Of a DNA stretch of 64,000 nt, positions 11,680-23,786 are shown one piece after another; within the stretch, counting starts at the first letter, position 1; the number at the start of each line of letters is the position of its first letter. Under the pieces are notes generated by a model, which did no database searches, was not told the origin of the DNA, and saw only the letters and a list, made by a program, of their open reading frames with translations. This DNA comes from Pseudopithomyces maydicus (Eukaryota > Ascomycota > Dothideomycetes > Pleosporales > Didymosphaeriaceae): NCBI GenBank assembly GCA_026873275.1, contig JANTUC010000004.1, forward strand, positions 1,054,001-1,118,000, read 5' to 3'. The position numbers and the translations under genes are program-made.

Positions 11680-12678
11680 TGCAAATTAAGATCTGTGTGC
11701 ATCTTTTGCCACGATGAAAGATATTGATACGGTATTGACTTATGTGAAATCACAGCCCCTACTACACCGGCGATAAAGGGATTCGAAACAACCTTTGAGA
11801 GAAACCAGCAAAGATGATTCTGTAGTTCCCAGTAGGAGAGTACCGTACTATATTATACATGCTCCTAACACACAGTATAAATTCACTACACATACACCTA
11901 ACTATAGAGGCGTATAAGCTCAATTCCTCTCGATTTATACACATTCTGTTCAATTCTCTATCTATTGCCATATCCTATCATAGTCCTCACAACGGATATA
12001 CTTTTTTTCCTTCGTTAATCGTGCCATCTATTAACAGAAAAGTCGGATAACACAGTTAAATTTATATAAATAGACCTTCATGTACGCCCGTTTTCAATCG
12101 TCACAAGAGGGGTTGACAGCTTTTTCTCCACCGTATATGCATTTTCATGCAGTCAGCTACTCTGCTGCCGCTTTCTCTGAACACAAAACACATATAAATA
12201 GACTTGCTATAGGCGATTGCCAATATACTTGTTACTATAGAAAGATTAATTAGATATATACAATTAATAGCTATAAAATTGTCCGAGCAGTAATATTCCA
12301 ACGACAGTTTTGTCTTTATTATAATCAACCTAATTCAGCTACAGCAACTAGTCTAGCGAATCAAGCGCAACAGACTCATCTGTGACACAAGGGCAGAAAT
12401 GATGATATGGCGGAGTGGCATGTTGGAACCGTAGCGGAGTAGAACCTGCTTCAGCGGAAAAGACGACATGATTTTCCAAATAGTTGTATTGTTTCCCGAG
12501 ACTATGAGTGTTCCGAGAGAGAAAAAAAAACATGCCTCTCAAATTCTCAATCACAATCAGTCGATCTATTATTAATGTCAACGATGAAAAGTTTCAACCT
12601 CTCATCGTCTCGTGCATCAAGAGAATCCAAATGACCCATCAGATTGAATATCCCATTCACCTTTGAACCTTGGTTTCG
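11680..12678. other. AT-rich intergenic region between convergent genes
   Basis: Lies between the 3' ends of the esterase gene and the dihydropyrimidinase gene. Very AT-rich around 11850-12330 with only short open frames and no recognisable coding signal. Confidence 0.6.
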
Positions 12679-14291
12679 CTAACGAACTTGCCTCCCGCTT
12701 GATGAACTTCCCATACCCCTTTTTACCAAGCAACCCCCGTTGTCCTTGTCCCACACGACCTGCCCTCGCAGAATCGTATATCTCGGCCATTGCTTCATGG
12801 TCCTCCCTTCGAACGGCGTATAATCCACATTGTGGTGCAACATCTCGTTCTTCAGCTCATACGGCTGCAGCTGACCTTGCGGATACCAGATGTTGATGTC
12901 GGCATCTGACACACCTTCAACCAGCCCACCCTTGAGAGGATACAATCCGTAAAGTTTTGCAGGGTTCGTAGACGTCAGCTCGACGAACTTTTTCACATCA
13001 AGTCGGTCTTCGCCGAGGGCAAGGGAGAGGCGAGTCTCGATACCCGCGATGCCATTGGGGATGTACTTGAAGTGTCCTTCTGGGTACTCATCGTTGATGC
13101 ATGTCTTCTTACCGTGAACATTGTCATCGTATCTGAAAGGGCAGTGGTCCGAGGATAGTATGGTAAAAGTACCGTTTGCGAGGCCATCCCAGATCACGTC
13201 GCAGTCTGCTTCGCTCTCGCGTGGGGGTGGGCTACAGACGCATTTCGCGCCTTCGAACCCAGGTTTGTCAAGATCGTTCTTGGTGAGGAAGAGGTACTGT
13301 GGGCAGGTCTCGGCGTAGATTGGAATGCCGCGGTCTTGGGCGGATTTGATGTATGCTGCTGCGGCCGGTGTGGAAACGTGCACGATCAGTATTGGACTAT
13401 CTGCACCATGTAAGTATGTGGTTTTTGTAGGGTTGATAATGTCCAGAAAAAACTTACCCATGAACTCTGACAGGCAAATGGCCCGGTGTGTAGCCTCGAT
13501 CTCCGCCATTGGAGGATGTGAAGGGCCATGAAACTTTGGGGCAAACATCTTGCGTTTCTCGAGTTGCTTGGTCATCCAGTCGATTAGCTCACCATTCTCT
13601 GCATGTATCATGGTGGTGATCTTATGTTTTCGAGCCTCTAGGAGAACATCCAGTATCTCGCCGTCATTCAGCTTCAATGCTTCATACGTCATGTAAATCT
13701 TGAGCGATGTGATACCTTCCTCGCGCAGAGTTTTGAATTCCGATAATGCTTTTTCTGAGGGATTGCCAACAAGCAGATGGAACGAATAGTCGATATAACA
13801 GTTATCTTTTGCCCTTTCGTGAGTTGCGGAAAGTGTGTCCAGAAGAGTGTCCTCGCTTTTCTTTTGGGGCGCGAATGGCACCATGGTGGTGGTTCCGCCA
13901 CATATCGCAGATCTGCTCCCTGCAAAACATCGTCAAATTACCAATAAAGAAACTTGGCGATAGAGCATACCAGTCTCAAAGTTATCAGCAGATGAACCCT
14001 TGCCAAATAGAGGTGGCTCTTGCAAGTGGACGTGGCCATCAACACCGCCGGGCTACATCAACTTTAGCAATCGAAGGGGAAGTTAACAGGAGCAAAATTC
14101 ACCATCACATAGCCGCCCTCTGCATCTATCGTCTTTCCAGCTTTTGCATCTTTCAGCTCTCCTCTCTTCACGACTTTCGCGATTTTCTCGTTCTTTACTG
14201 CGACATCGTACTCTCCGACCTCGGTGTCTGAAACAACCACACCGTTCAAGATGATGAGATCATATTCGACAGCCATGTTTGCGAGTGACAT
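12679..14291 (-). CDS. PYD2: dihydropyrimidinase / hydantoinase (PYD2-like)
   Basis: Opens the ring of dihydrouracil or dihydrothymine (or hydantoins) to give N-carbamoyl-beta-amino acids, the second step of reductive pyrimidine breakdown. Exons are 14291-14103, 14052-13971, 13919-13458 and 13400-12679, with introns of 50, 51 and 57 nt; the last intron has no stop and can be misread as coding. The product is 484 residues, or 479 from the second ATG at 14276. Visible metal ligands: GHVHLQEP (two His), the SLKIYMTY lysine that is carbamylated in the family, IHAENGE, VHVST and SSDHCPF. It is divergent from a beta-ureidopropionase gene 385 bp away, which supports pyrimidine catabolism over other amidohydrolase roles. 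D-hydantoinase activity cannot be excluded. Confidence 0.9.
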
Positions 14292-14676
14292 TCAAAGACC
14301 ATAAGAAGCAGCGCCATAATTAATATACACAACAAGTAGATAGCGGCTTCCGCGGCGCATACTTGCGGTATAAAAGGCGCCGAAACGCTAATGCTATCGT
14401 AACCCCTCATTTGCGGGGGTCACGAAATAGACGAATGTCTTCCTCCGCCGGCTTATCATGCGCGCGAGAGCTTCGCGTAAAGATGTCAGCGGTTATCTTG
14501 ATTCGCTCAGGACTTGTCCGACGGAGAACGCTCGCACTCATAAGTCGATGTTCCCTGGAACAATTGCATCTTCCCGATTGGGAAACACTCTTAGGTGCTC
14601 GCTTCGAACCAACCATTGCGTTTGTATATTTAGGTAGTGGCACTTTCGAAGCATATAATCTCCTAGAGAAAACACC
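14292..14676. promoter_or_regulatory. shared divergent PYD2/PYD3 promoter with GATA sites
   Basis: This 385-bp interval holds three HGATAR sites for AreA/Nit2-type nitrogen regulators: AGATAG at 14338-14343, TTATCA at 14453-14458 (TGATAA on the minus strand) and TTATCT at 14493-14498 (AGATAA on the minus strand). A TATA-like TATAAAA sits at 14369-14375. Nitrogen-catabolite control of the pair is the natural inference. Confidence 0.5.
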
Positions 14677-16023
14677 ATGAGTTCGAAATCTGGCTTGAAG
14701 ATCAATGCGCAGAGGCTGAATGACACGCTGCAGAGTACTTGCACATCGTGGGGTGCTTTGGCCGCGCCGTCTACGGGTATGTGCCGCCTGACGCTCAGCC
14801 ACGAAGACAAGCAAGTACGAGATTGGTTGGTCGCCGAATGTAAGAGTTTGGGATGTCAAGTTAAGATTGACCAGATTGGCAATATATTTGCCATTCGACC
14901 AGGTGCTGCGACGAATGCGAAGCCAATTGGAATGGGGAGCCATTTGGATACGCAGCCAGCAGGTAGGAACACGATTTCTAACTTGTGATACTGGCTAATA
15001 AACAACTTAGGAGGAAGGTACGATGGCATCCTAGGTGTTCTCTCGGCACTTGAAGTTCTGCGCGTCCTCCACGAAAACGATATTACTACGCACTTGCCTA
15101 TAGCTCTCGTGAACTGGACGAATGAAGAAGGTGCACGCTTCCCAGGCGCGATGATGGCTTCTGGCGTCTGGTCAACACATTCTTCAACACCCCTGGAGAC
15201 TTGCTGGGACCTGGAGGACAAAGAAGGTACACGAATGAAGCAAGCGCTCGAAGACATCGGCTATTTGGGTGAAACGAAAGCCGATTACAGGGAAAATGGT
15301 TTGGCATGCCATTTTGAGTTACATATCGAGCAAGGACCGTTGTTGGAAAGAGAAGGAAAGAGTGTAGGCATCGTCACAAATGTCCAAGGAATGAAGTGGT
15401 TTTCTGTCCGGGTTACTGGCGTAGAAGGACATGCTGGTGCAACACAGATGCCCGGTCGCTCGGATGCTATTGTCACAGCATCGAGGTTGATCACTGTTGT
15501 GCGTGACACGGCGCTACAAACCCAGTTGGGTGTGGCTACCGTGGGAGTTATCAAGAGCGATACATCGAGCCAAGCGACCATCTCTGCCGGCGTTGACTTT
15601 ATAATCGATGTGCGCTGCACAACAGACAGTATGGTGGATCAGCTTGCCACTGCGATCTTCCAGGCTTTCGACCAAACTATTGCTGAAGAAGACAACGAGA
15701 CATCGTACACCGTCATACGGACGTGGGGTATGCCTCAATCAATATTCCACCCGTGGTGCATTGATTCTTGTAGAGCTGCCGCATTGGAAACAGTCGGTGA
15801 GGATCAGGTCATGGATATGAAAAGTAGGGCAGGTCACGATACTGCTTGGACTTCCCGTGTATGCCCATCCAGCATGATATTTGTACCGAGCAAAGACGGA
15901 CTGAGTCACAATCCGAACGAGTACACCAGCCCGGAGCATTGCGCTTTGGGTGCACAGATTCTGTTGAATACCGTACTATATTACGACCAGAAAGTAAAGA
16001 CTGGAGATTACAAAAGTAGCTAA
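14677..16023 (+). CDS. PYD3: beta-ureidopropionase / N-carbamoyl amino acid amidohydrolase, M20 family (PYD3-like)
   Basis: Hydrolyses N-carbamoyl-beta-alanine or related ureido acids to the amino acid, CO2 and ammonia. Exons are 14677-14962 and 15011-16023 (48-nt intron); the product is 432 residues. M20 metal-ligand motifs are in order: GSHLDTQP (His89, Asp91), GGRYDG, NEEGARF, HIEQGP and SRAGHD, with a C-terminal NPNEYTSPEH that supplies the last ligand. The family includes Lachancea kluyveri Pyd3, HyuC-type L-carbamoylases and allantoate amidohydrolase. The neighbouring dihydropyrimidinase makes the ureidopropionase or carbamoylase role most likely, because together the pair converts dihydropyrimidine to beta-amino acid. 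Confidence 0.88.
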
Positions 16024-16517
16024 TCGAGATGCATATTATGATACAATATGGTTTTGTATATTCTTTGGAAAATGGCAGCACCAAATGTATGCCTACTGCC
16101 ATTCATATATAGCAACACATGCCCAGAATTAACTATTTGTGACAAAACCACCGTGGAAACATTCTTCTGGTTGTGAAATAGCGCCAATTACACCTTAGTA
16201 GAAGCGTGAAGCACATGGACACCTTTTCCGTCGGTATACCAGTCATCAGACGATGCTTCGGAAATACCCGTCCTATACCCGTCCCTTATCAATTACCCCA
16301 TCTTTGCGTCGCGCGACTGCACATGCTCGCTTCTACAAGCCTGTTATTTTCGCGCCTGCCTCATTAGGTCTCACTCGTGCTTATCGAAGAACTAGGGTCG
16401 TTCTCATTCCGACGGAATCCTGCCATTGGACAACTAGAATGTTGTTAAAACGCAGAGCCGTGCAGCTATAGTGGTACACAGGACTCCACAGCACGGGTCC
16501 ATGTTCTAAATTGTAAC
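16024..16517. other. intergenic region
   Basis: About 500 bp between the ureidopropionase stop and the monooxygenase start. One short 72-codon open frame with no features; presumably 3' UTR plus promoter. Confidence 0.5.
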
Positions 16518-18394
16518 ATGCTTGAGCAGGACATTGAGTATGTGGATGTTCTCGTTGTGGGAGGAGGACCGGTGGGTTCGTATTCTACACCACGTGCAAG
16601 CATGACCATGGTAGTACTAACGAGGTAGGATAGGCCTCATAACAGCCTTACAGCTTGCCAGGAATCTTCCAAAATCTTCGCATACGATTAAAATCATCGA
16701 AAAGCACCCAAAGTCTTCTCAAGATCAATATGGTCGCGCTATCACACTCTTTCCTCGCTCATCCGAGATGCTTGACCAACTGGGTCTTGCAGACACACTG
16801 ATCCAGCAATGCTTTGCATGCCGAGAAACCGTAAACTATGATAAAGACGGAAATGAGATCCCCGGAAGAGGCTGGAGCTTCATGGAGAATATGAAAGATA
16901 CGAAGTGGGATTTCGCACTTGTCCTGCGCCAGAAGTACCAGGAGGAGGTATTTCGCCAGGCGCTCAAAAAGGAAGGCATTGACTTAGAGGCTCCATGGGA
17001 GCTGAAGAACATGGAAGTACTGGAAGAGGTGGATGCAGGTGGCCACAAGGTACTCGCATACCTGTCAAATCCGGAAACAGGCGCAAAACGGACCTTGAAG
17101 GCCCGCTTCCTTGTTGGCGCAGATGGCGGACGATCTTCTGTTCGACAGTTGATGAGTATTCCCTTTGATGGTTCTTCGAGCCCTGACAAATGGGTCAGAA
17201 TAGACGGTGTGATTGAAACAGATCTTCCAAAACCACGGACATACTGCGCTATCGAAAGTCCTACCCATGGAAATGTTCTTTGGGCCGCGTTAGATCACGG
17301 CGCTACTCGCATCGGCTATGCTTTCACAGAAGAGCGTCAAAAGGCCTATGCAGTGTTTGACGAGGAAGCAGCAGTCAAAGAAGCAATTGCGTCCGTAAAG
17401 CCGTTTTCTCTCAAGTTCAATCAGGTGGACTGGTGGACGATTTATGTTGTTGGTCAGCGCATCGCCCGTAACTTCTTCGTCAAGGACTGTGTCTTCCTGG
17501 CAGGCGATGCGTGTCATACCCATTCTTCGGGGGCAGCTCAAGGAATGAACACGGGTATGCATGATGCAGTAAACCTAGGCTGGAAACTTTCTCTCGTGCT
17601 TCAACGCCTGGTCAACCCCGATTTGTTGAAAACGTACGAGTCTGAACGGTTGCCAAATGTTCAGAAACTCATCAATTATGACAAGGACATTTCACGATTG
17701 ATGACTCTGCAGCTACCCGAGAATTGGCAAGGGGATCCAAATGCGGATGTAAATGAGGTACTTGGGCTGGTAATGGCTGAAGCAGCAACGTTCAGCAGTG
17801 GTTTGGGCATCTACTACGAGCCAGATGCATATCTTAACCTCACACAATCTTCAGGAGTATCTTCCGTGCAGCCCGGCGAGCGCGCACCCGATGTCTTGCT
17901 CCAAAAGCCAGCTACATTTGAACCTACACGCTTGCAAGCAATAACTCCAAACATCGCTAAATTCTATATCGTGGTCTTTACGGGAGATATAGCGCTTACA
18001 AAACATCATCTATCTACTTTCACGAGTTCTCTCCCGCAGTCTCACTGGCTTTTCGACCCCAAATGTCCAATTTCGTGGCTCTCAATCTTTGATGGGCCAG
18101 GTGGGCCCTCCGCGTACGAAACCTTAGGGGGGATGCCTCTTGGGAGAGTCTTTTACGATCAAGACCATAGTGCTCACGAGCGTTACGGGGTGAAGAGCAA
18201 CATGGGTGCAATTCTAGTTCTCAGACCAGACGGGTGGGTGGGCACCGTGAGCGAACTGGGCCCGCAAGGGAAAGCAGTATTGGAAAAGTATTTCCAGAGA
18301 TTCTTGGTGAGTCGTAGCATACCAGTGTCCACACCGAATAATCGCTGACTCATTGGTTTCTCTATAGATTCTCGATACGGTACCAAAGTCGTGA
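16518..18394 (+). CDS. FAD-dependent aromatic monooxygenase (phenol 2-monooxygenase-like)
   Basis: Flavoprotein hydroxylase that adds one oxygen to an aromatic ring using NAD(P)H. Exons are 16518-16575, 16634-18306 and 18368-18394; the product is 585 residues. The N-terminal Rossmann motif VGGGPVGLITA is completed only across intron 1, whose donor is the weak GTTCGT but whose branch site TACTAAC is good. The FAD/NADPH motif GADGGRSSVR and the ribityl-binding motif FLAGDACHTHSSGAAQGMN follow. The C-terminal third fits the thioredoxin-like domain of phenol hydroxylases. Nine codons after intron 3 end the protein; reading through would add 13 codons to a TGA instead. The substrate cannot be read from the sequence. 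It is next to the pyrimidine-catabolism pair but need not be part of it. Confidence 0.85.
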
Positions 18395-19038
18395 GTCGGT
18401 TGTCGAACCATGGGGGCCTTCAAACCACATGTTATTGCGAACTCCAGAGTGAGTTGGGGCATGGTAGAGTGATAACATATCCACCCCGTCCCATGGATGA
18501 TTTTCCAACAAATCAAGCCTCGGGGACCATTGATTGAACGCTCTGGCAGTACGAACGTCCAGGTCGAAGCATATGAGATCATTCTTACACCACATGATGC
18601 GAAATTTCATTGTGCATCAAAGTCCTAACTTCAAAGTTTGGGTTGATTTGGTGAATCAACTGAAAGTCTATCCTCAAAACTACGATGGGTTTCCGGTCGC
18701 GTTAGAATAGATGGACTGTTTGTTTCCAGTAGACAGAACACGTATCGACAGCAATATGAGCGTATTCTGAGCCTGTAGTTGTCAACATAGACCCACCTGG
18801 CGCTTGCCACATCCTTATACATGAATACAGTGTTGGATATAATATAGTCATATGCCGTTGGCTAATACCAAAATGTCTATGATACACCAATTGTAAAGTT
18901 AAACGATATGCAAACCCCCATCCAGATCAAGGCGTATCGAAATCAAGCGTGGGCCTCCGTGGTATGTAGTTTACGCCAAACACCAAAGTATGCCTACGCT
19001 ACAACATGATATGCAAGCCTACTAACTCCATCCAAACT
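18395..19038. other. intergenic region between convergent genes
   Basis: Lies between the monooxygenase and protein phosphatase 5 3' ends. Only short open frames without features; presumed 3' UTRs. Confidence 0.5.
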
Positions 19039-20626
19039 CTATAGCATCCCTTGAAGCCCATTCGAAGCGTAAGCCATCGGCTTGATATTTGGATGAGGTA
19101 CAGCTTCAAATTGGGTGAAGTTGAGCTTGTACTCGGGACCGATCTTGATGAAGGCGCCCTTGTTGCCTGTGCTATCGCAGTAGTGTGGTGCGGAGAAGAC
19201 TGTAATGCACTTTCCGTCGTGCTCGACTTCGTAACCATCCATACGCACTTCGTGTGACCGGATGATAGCCTCAAGACCGTTGTTCTCACAGAAGCGCTTG
19301 GTAACGTCAGGACCGAACTGTAGCCCCACGCCGCGCTTAGAGGGTCCACGACCAGGTTGTGTTTGCGGATCAGTCCAGAGCATCTCCATCATTAGACCGG
19401 ATTGTCCGGGTTGTCGCTGTTTGAAGCGATCCAACTTTCTCACGTCGTCTAAAGTGACCTTGTCATCCGAGAACAGACCGCCATGGAGTACGAAATACTT
19501 CTTGCCGATAAGAGTTGCAAGAGGAAGCGCAGAAAAGGATTCGGAGAAGAGCTTGAACACACGCTCGGTGTACTTGGCGCGGCATTCGCCTTCGAAACCA
19601 TACATGCGGTTCATATCGTCGGTCTCGTGATTTCCACGGTTCAAGAAGAACTTGGTTGGATATAACCACTTGTATGCGTAGAGGAGCAGTGCGATTTCGG
19701 TAGACCAAGAACCCCGGTCGACGAAGTCGCCGTTGAAAAGGAACATGTGCTTCTCCGTTGGTTTGCCAGCGAGGCGGAAGATTTCCATCAGATCGAAAAA
19801 TTGGCCTGGCCACAATTAGTCTTCAGTACCATGAGATCCATGAACCGCAATAACCTACCGTGAGTATCTCCGCATACGGTGATCTCTTGGCCTTGCTCTA
19901 CATCGACTTCCACCATGGTGGGCTCCTTCTTGACGAGGTCCATGACGGCCAAGATAATCTGGTAGACATATTTCTTTGCCAGCTTCTTGCCGTTCTTGAA
20001 GCGCTCGATCATGTCTTCGACGAACTCCAGCGTCATCTCGCCTTCGAGTTTTGCGCCGTCGTATGAGGGCTCGACGGCCATGTGCTCTAGGTCCAAGCCT
20101 TCGGCGGCTGAGGGCGCATCCTCGACTTCAATAGCCTTGAGGAAGGCATCACGCTTCACGATCTTCTCGCAGTCGGCCAATCGGATCTTGGCGGTAGCAT
20201 CGCCAGGGGCCTTCCTCACGACGGTTTTCCAATCGCGCAAGGCGTCGCGATGGTGCAAGATTGCCGTGTGGGCAGATGCGCGGCGGTAGTATGCCTGTGA
20301 GGGTTCAGCACGATGGACTGGCAGCATGCGGCGGGCGGCGGTACCTTTACGTTGTTCGGGTCGAGCTCAATCGCCTTGTCGGCATCTGCTATGGCAAAGC
20401 CGTACGATTCGAGCTTGATGTTCGCCTCGGGTGGCAGTCAGAGACGTGGTCGCGTGTGTGCGGGGCCGCGGGTGCCTACCTGGGCGCGGTTTGTGTAGAA
20501 TGAAGGCTCCTTGTCGTACGTGTCGATGGCCTTGGTGTACCACTCGACGGCGGCAGGCCAATCCTGCTTCTTAAAGGCATCGTTCCCTTTATTCTTCAGC
20601 TCGGTGGCCTCGGCCAGCGTCCCCAT
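19039..20626 (-). CDS. PPT1: serine/threonine protein phosphatase 5 (TPR-PP2A-like catalytic)
   Basis: PP5-type phosphatase that works with Hsp90. Exons are 20626-20480, 20425-20345, 20294-19859 and 19805-19039 (introns 54, 50 and 53 nt); the product is 476 residues, normal for PP5. The N-terminal third has TPR repeats (ELKNKGNDAFKKQDWPAAVE, then NIKLESYGFAIADADKAIEL and KAYYRRASAH). The catalytic domain has all metal and active-site motifs: GDTHG (finished across intron 3), GDFVDRG, RGNHE, LHGG, RSHEV and APHYCD. The C-terminal helix ends ASNGLQGML, as in the autoinhibitory tail of PP5. The start gives MGTLAEATELKNKG, directly before the first TPR. The promoter is shared with the divergent Spt4 gene 296 bp away. 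Confidence 0.95.
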
Positions 20627-20922
20627 GGCGGCGATGGCGGGGAAGTTCGAGGCTTGGGTGCAACAGCAGCGGCAGCGGCAGAGCGGGAAGGTGCGGACGG
20701 CAAGGCACGCGTGGGAAGGAGCGACTGCGCTCTGTAAATAATCAACACGGGAGGGAAAGAGCTGCCTGGACACACAACTTCAGCTACAGACAGTTCATAA
20801 ATTCTCTCGACCAGTCCCCACGTTCATCATAACGCTCAGCCGCCACCCGCAGCCAACCGCGCTTCCACCACTTAGCGATCCGTACCTGTCCTGAATAGGC
20901 AAAGCGACCATCGCCCAACAAC

Positions 20923-21896
20923 ATGGCGCGCCGGGGTCGTGCCGTCGTCAAGAAGAAGAGCAGCAAGTGGAAGGATATCTGGGTCGACTCTGACGGCGAG
21001 GAGACCTCGCCGCCGTCCGACCACGCTCGTGAGAAGAAGAACCGTTGTGCGTACCTCGAACGGTCAGTGATTGTTTGCTGACTCGTACAGGCACCAACTC
21101 CAAGCCCAAAGAGAAGGAGGTGCAAAAGCTGTCTAGCACGCCTGCATCGCTGCGCCAAGATTCCCCGATCCACGAACAAAGCGTTGCCCGCAGTGACGCT
21201 CTTGCGCACTTGTTCGACGATCTTCCTGACCCTCTCAACACTCCCATTGCCCCCATCGCATCCACCCCCGCTCTCCTTGCCACCAACATCCCCTCTGGCC
21301 TTCCGGTAGAACAACACAACCACCGCGCACTCGTCGACAGCGCCGTCCCCTCCAACCAGCTTGATCGCACTCGGCGAGAGGCGCTTCCTGAGCTCGATAC
21401 CCAACAAGAGGCTCTTCCTGTGGTCGATACCCGCATCGAGGTGCTCACGGGCTCGTGCGCTGCGCTCTCACCTCCACTTCCTCAGACGTCCTCTGTGCAA
21501 ACCCCAGACTCCGACAGCATGGCGAGCGCGAATAACTTCATCACCACGGGCCAATTCCGCAACATGCGCGCTTGCATGATTTGCTCCATCGTCAGGACCC
21601 AGCAACAGTTCCTCAGTCTAGGTTGTCCCAACTGCACTTTCCTCGAGCTCCGTGGTAACCAAGAGATGGTCGGGGAATGCACGAGCCAAGTCTTCGAGGG
21701 TCTCATCACCATCAGCGATACAAGCAGGAGCTGGGTTGCGCGATGGCAGCGCTTGGAGGGCTATGTGCCAGGTTGCTACGCTGTGCAGGTAGAAGGCGTT
21801 CTTCCGGACGAGGCCATCACCTCGGCTGAGGAGAATGGCGTTCACTATATCCCACGAGACGGATCGGTGAACGAGGCACTCCCCACAGACGCTTGA
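20923..21896 (+). CDS. SPT4: transcription elongation factor Spt4 with long N-terminal extension
   Basis: Spt4 pairs with Spt5 (DSIF) on RNA polymerase II. The C-terminal 125 residues, from the internal Met at 21519, are a complete Spt4: zinc-finger cysteines in RACMICS and GCPNC, then CTSQVFEGLITISD and RSWVARWQRLEGYVPG. Upstream, exon 20923-21046 joins 21091-21896 in frame through a 44-nt GT-AG intron. This adds about 184 residues: a basic start (MARRGRAVVKKKSSKWKD), an acidic stretch, a Ser/Pro/Thr-rich disordered segment and a short LPELDTQ/LPVVDTR repeat. Canonical Spt4 is only about 100-125 residues. Either the gene makes a 309-residue protein, or two genes overlap and Spt4 starts at 21519. 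The Spt4 identity is firm; the extension is not. Confidence 0.85.
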
Positions 21897-22393
21897 GCGA
21901 CAGCCGCATGTGCTAGAGATTTGGGTGCTTGGAAAATCTGGACGTGTATCACGGCCATGGAGCGTAGCATGTGGATAGTACACTGGACACCCCTGCGTCC
22001 CGACACTGTTCACTTGTCATTGCCGACCACTCCTTCACAGCGAAGGCAATTTGGAGGAGATACCATGAAGCATGTTCAGCGAAGGAGTTTTGGGAATGCC
22101 GCTTTACGAGGCGACTTTTGGGAATTGATTTCGAGAAACCGGATTACATGTAATATCACAGCATTACCTCGGAGTACCTCGTGTATGTAGAGGTACAATA
22201 CAATCTGATCCGATACGACTCTGAAAAAAATCGTGTTGTTGTCCACGCATGAATTTCTAACGCAATTCCAAACACTAAATAGAATTTTGACACAGGAAAT
22301 CATTTCAATTGACCGTCGTGTGTGATCCAGGGTATCATCGCGCCCAAACGCCCAAATAGCAAAACTCCCACCTCAGTCCTTACTACCGCTATA
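21897..22393. other. intergenic region between convergent genes
   Basis: About 500 bp, AT-rich towards the right, with no coding signal. It should contain both 3' UTRs. Confidence 0.5.
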
Positions 22394-23786
22394 TCAAACA
22401 TCACGTATTATGGGGGATGGAATCTGGCCATCTGAATCCACACGTCCTCCACCTACCATGTACGTCCCCATCTCGTCAAACCACCGACTACTGCTATGCC
22501 AGCTCGGCAAACCCGCCGGATCTTCGTCTTCATTCTTACATCCTCTTCTACATCCGCCACCTTGGCGCCAACTCGTTCCGGCCCACTTCATGCAACGCGC
22601 ATACTCGGCACATCGACCTACTCTTCTTCTTTTTGCTAGGTTGTGGTCGTTGAGGATCTGGCGCGGGAGTGTCCGGCGCAATGTAATGGCAGACTTGGCA
22701 ATGAAATCCGTGACTGGCACAGGCAGATGCGACATGGCGGAGGCGGTTGTGTCCAGCGATTCCAGGTGGTACAGAATCTCTTGCTCGTCGTGAAGCCACG
22801 GTTTCCTGCTCGTGACCTGCAGAGATGGTTTTCGTTTGAGTAGTTTCCTGGTACCTGCCTCTGTCCCTGTCACCATGCCGGAAACTGGCAGCATCGGTGC
22901 CTCTGAGGAAATAGGTGCCATGGCCCTCACGACAGCCTCATCCATATCCTCAAAGCTCGAGAAGTTATTTAGATCCCACTCAATAACCCCTTTTCGCAGC
23001 TCGCCATACCCATGTAAACAAGATCCTTGAGTTCCATTAAAAGTTCGAAGATCATACGCTGGGGAACGGGGCGCTGCTGGAAAAGCGTTTCGATGTCAGG
23101 AAGGTACTTGCGAATAAGTTCGCCGCCGCTATATATGTTCTTCCCGGATGCAAAGGGCTCGTTGTCGGCCATTTGAAGTTCGACACGGGACATTTGGCGA
23201 GAGAGACCGGCGGCTAGATGGCGGACTTGGATGAGCGGGTTCTGCGTAAGGGACGATTGAAGGGCGGGTGGGAGGTCTGGTGAAGGGTCAGTCGATATCC
23301 CCGAAAGGTCCCCAAACGTGTGGGATGGCGGGAGAAATAGCAAGACTCATCAAGGTCGCGCAAACTAGCCGGGAAATAAGCGCACGAGAGCTCTGGCATG
23401 ATATGCGACCAAAGTGCTAATTACGAGCTTGACCTACCCATGAATGATACCTCTCCAGCCAGTACGACCAGGGCATCGGCCAACTCTTTCTCCTTTTCGC
23501 GAAGTTCCTTCTTCTGGGCCTGCATGCTCCGCCACGGCACAACGAAACCTATGCTCCGCCCATCGATGGCACCTCTTCCATCCACAGACGTGCTCTTCCG
23601 GCCCGATCCATCGCTCGCCGTCTCGACTACTCCTCCCTTTCCGAACCGTCGGTCTCTCGCAGTGCGCACCTCGTCGGGATGGACATGGAAGGAAAGTAAT
23701 AAATCGTTCTGGTCGCGCGTGTTGCGCAGGTTGCGCCAGACGTTGAGGACGGCGTTTGTGGAAAAGAGGTGCTGGTACGGCGACAT
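22394..23786 (-). CDS. unrecognised protein, apparent frameshift
   Basis: I do not recognise the family. Exon 1 (23786-23438) encodes a start MSPYQHLFSTNAVLNVWRNL and ends in a helical charged segment (QKKELREKEKELADAL). The most likely intron is 23277-23437, with donor GTAGGT, branch CTGAC and acceptor CACCAG; an acceptor at 23346 would add 23 residues. Exon 2 has a helical region (GELIRKYLPDIETLFQQR, then IFELLMELKDLVYMGMASCE). There the frame breaks at CCCC (plus strand 22987-22990) and resumes at once as VIEWDLNNFSSFEDMDE. One added base gives 411 codons in total. The last part contains a Cys-rich stretch that might be a further intron, and ends near WFDEMGTYMVGGGRVD. Probably a soluble protein; no signal peptide or membrane segment seen. 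Confidence 0.6.

Noticed and set aside
13401..13457. Coding reading of this segment as part of dihydropyrimidinase
   Set aside because: It is a 57-nt intron with GTAAGT donor and CAG acceptor; removing it gives SEFMDSPILIVHVST, the family sequence, and its length divisible by three hid it.
20784..21407. 207-codon minus-strand frame between PPT1 and SPT4
   Set aside because: Overlaps the first exons of SPT4 in antisense and has no recognisable features.
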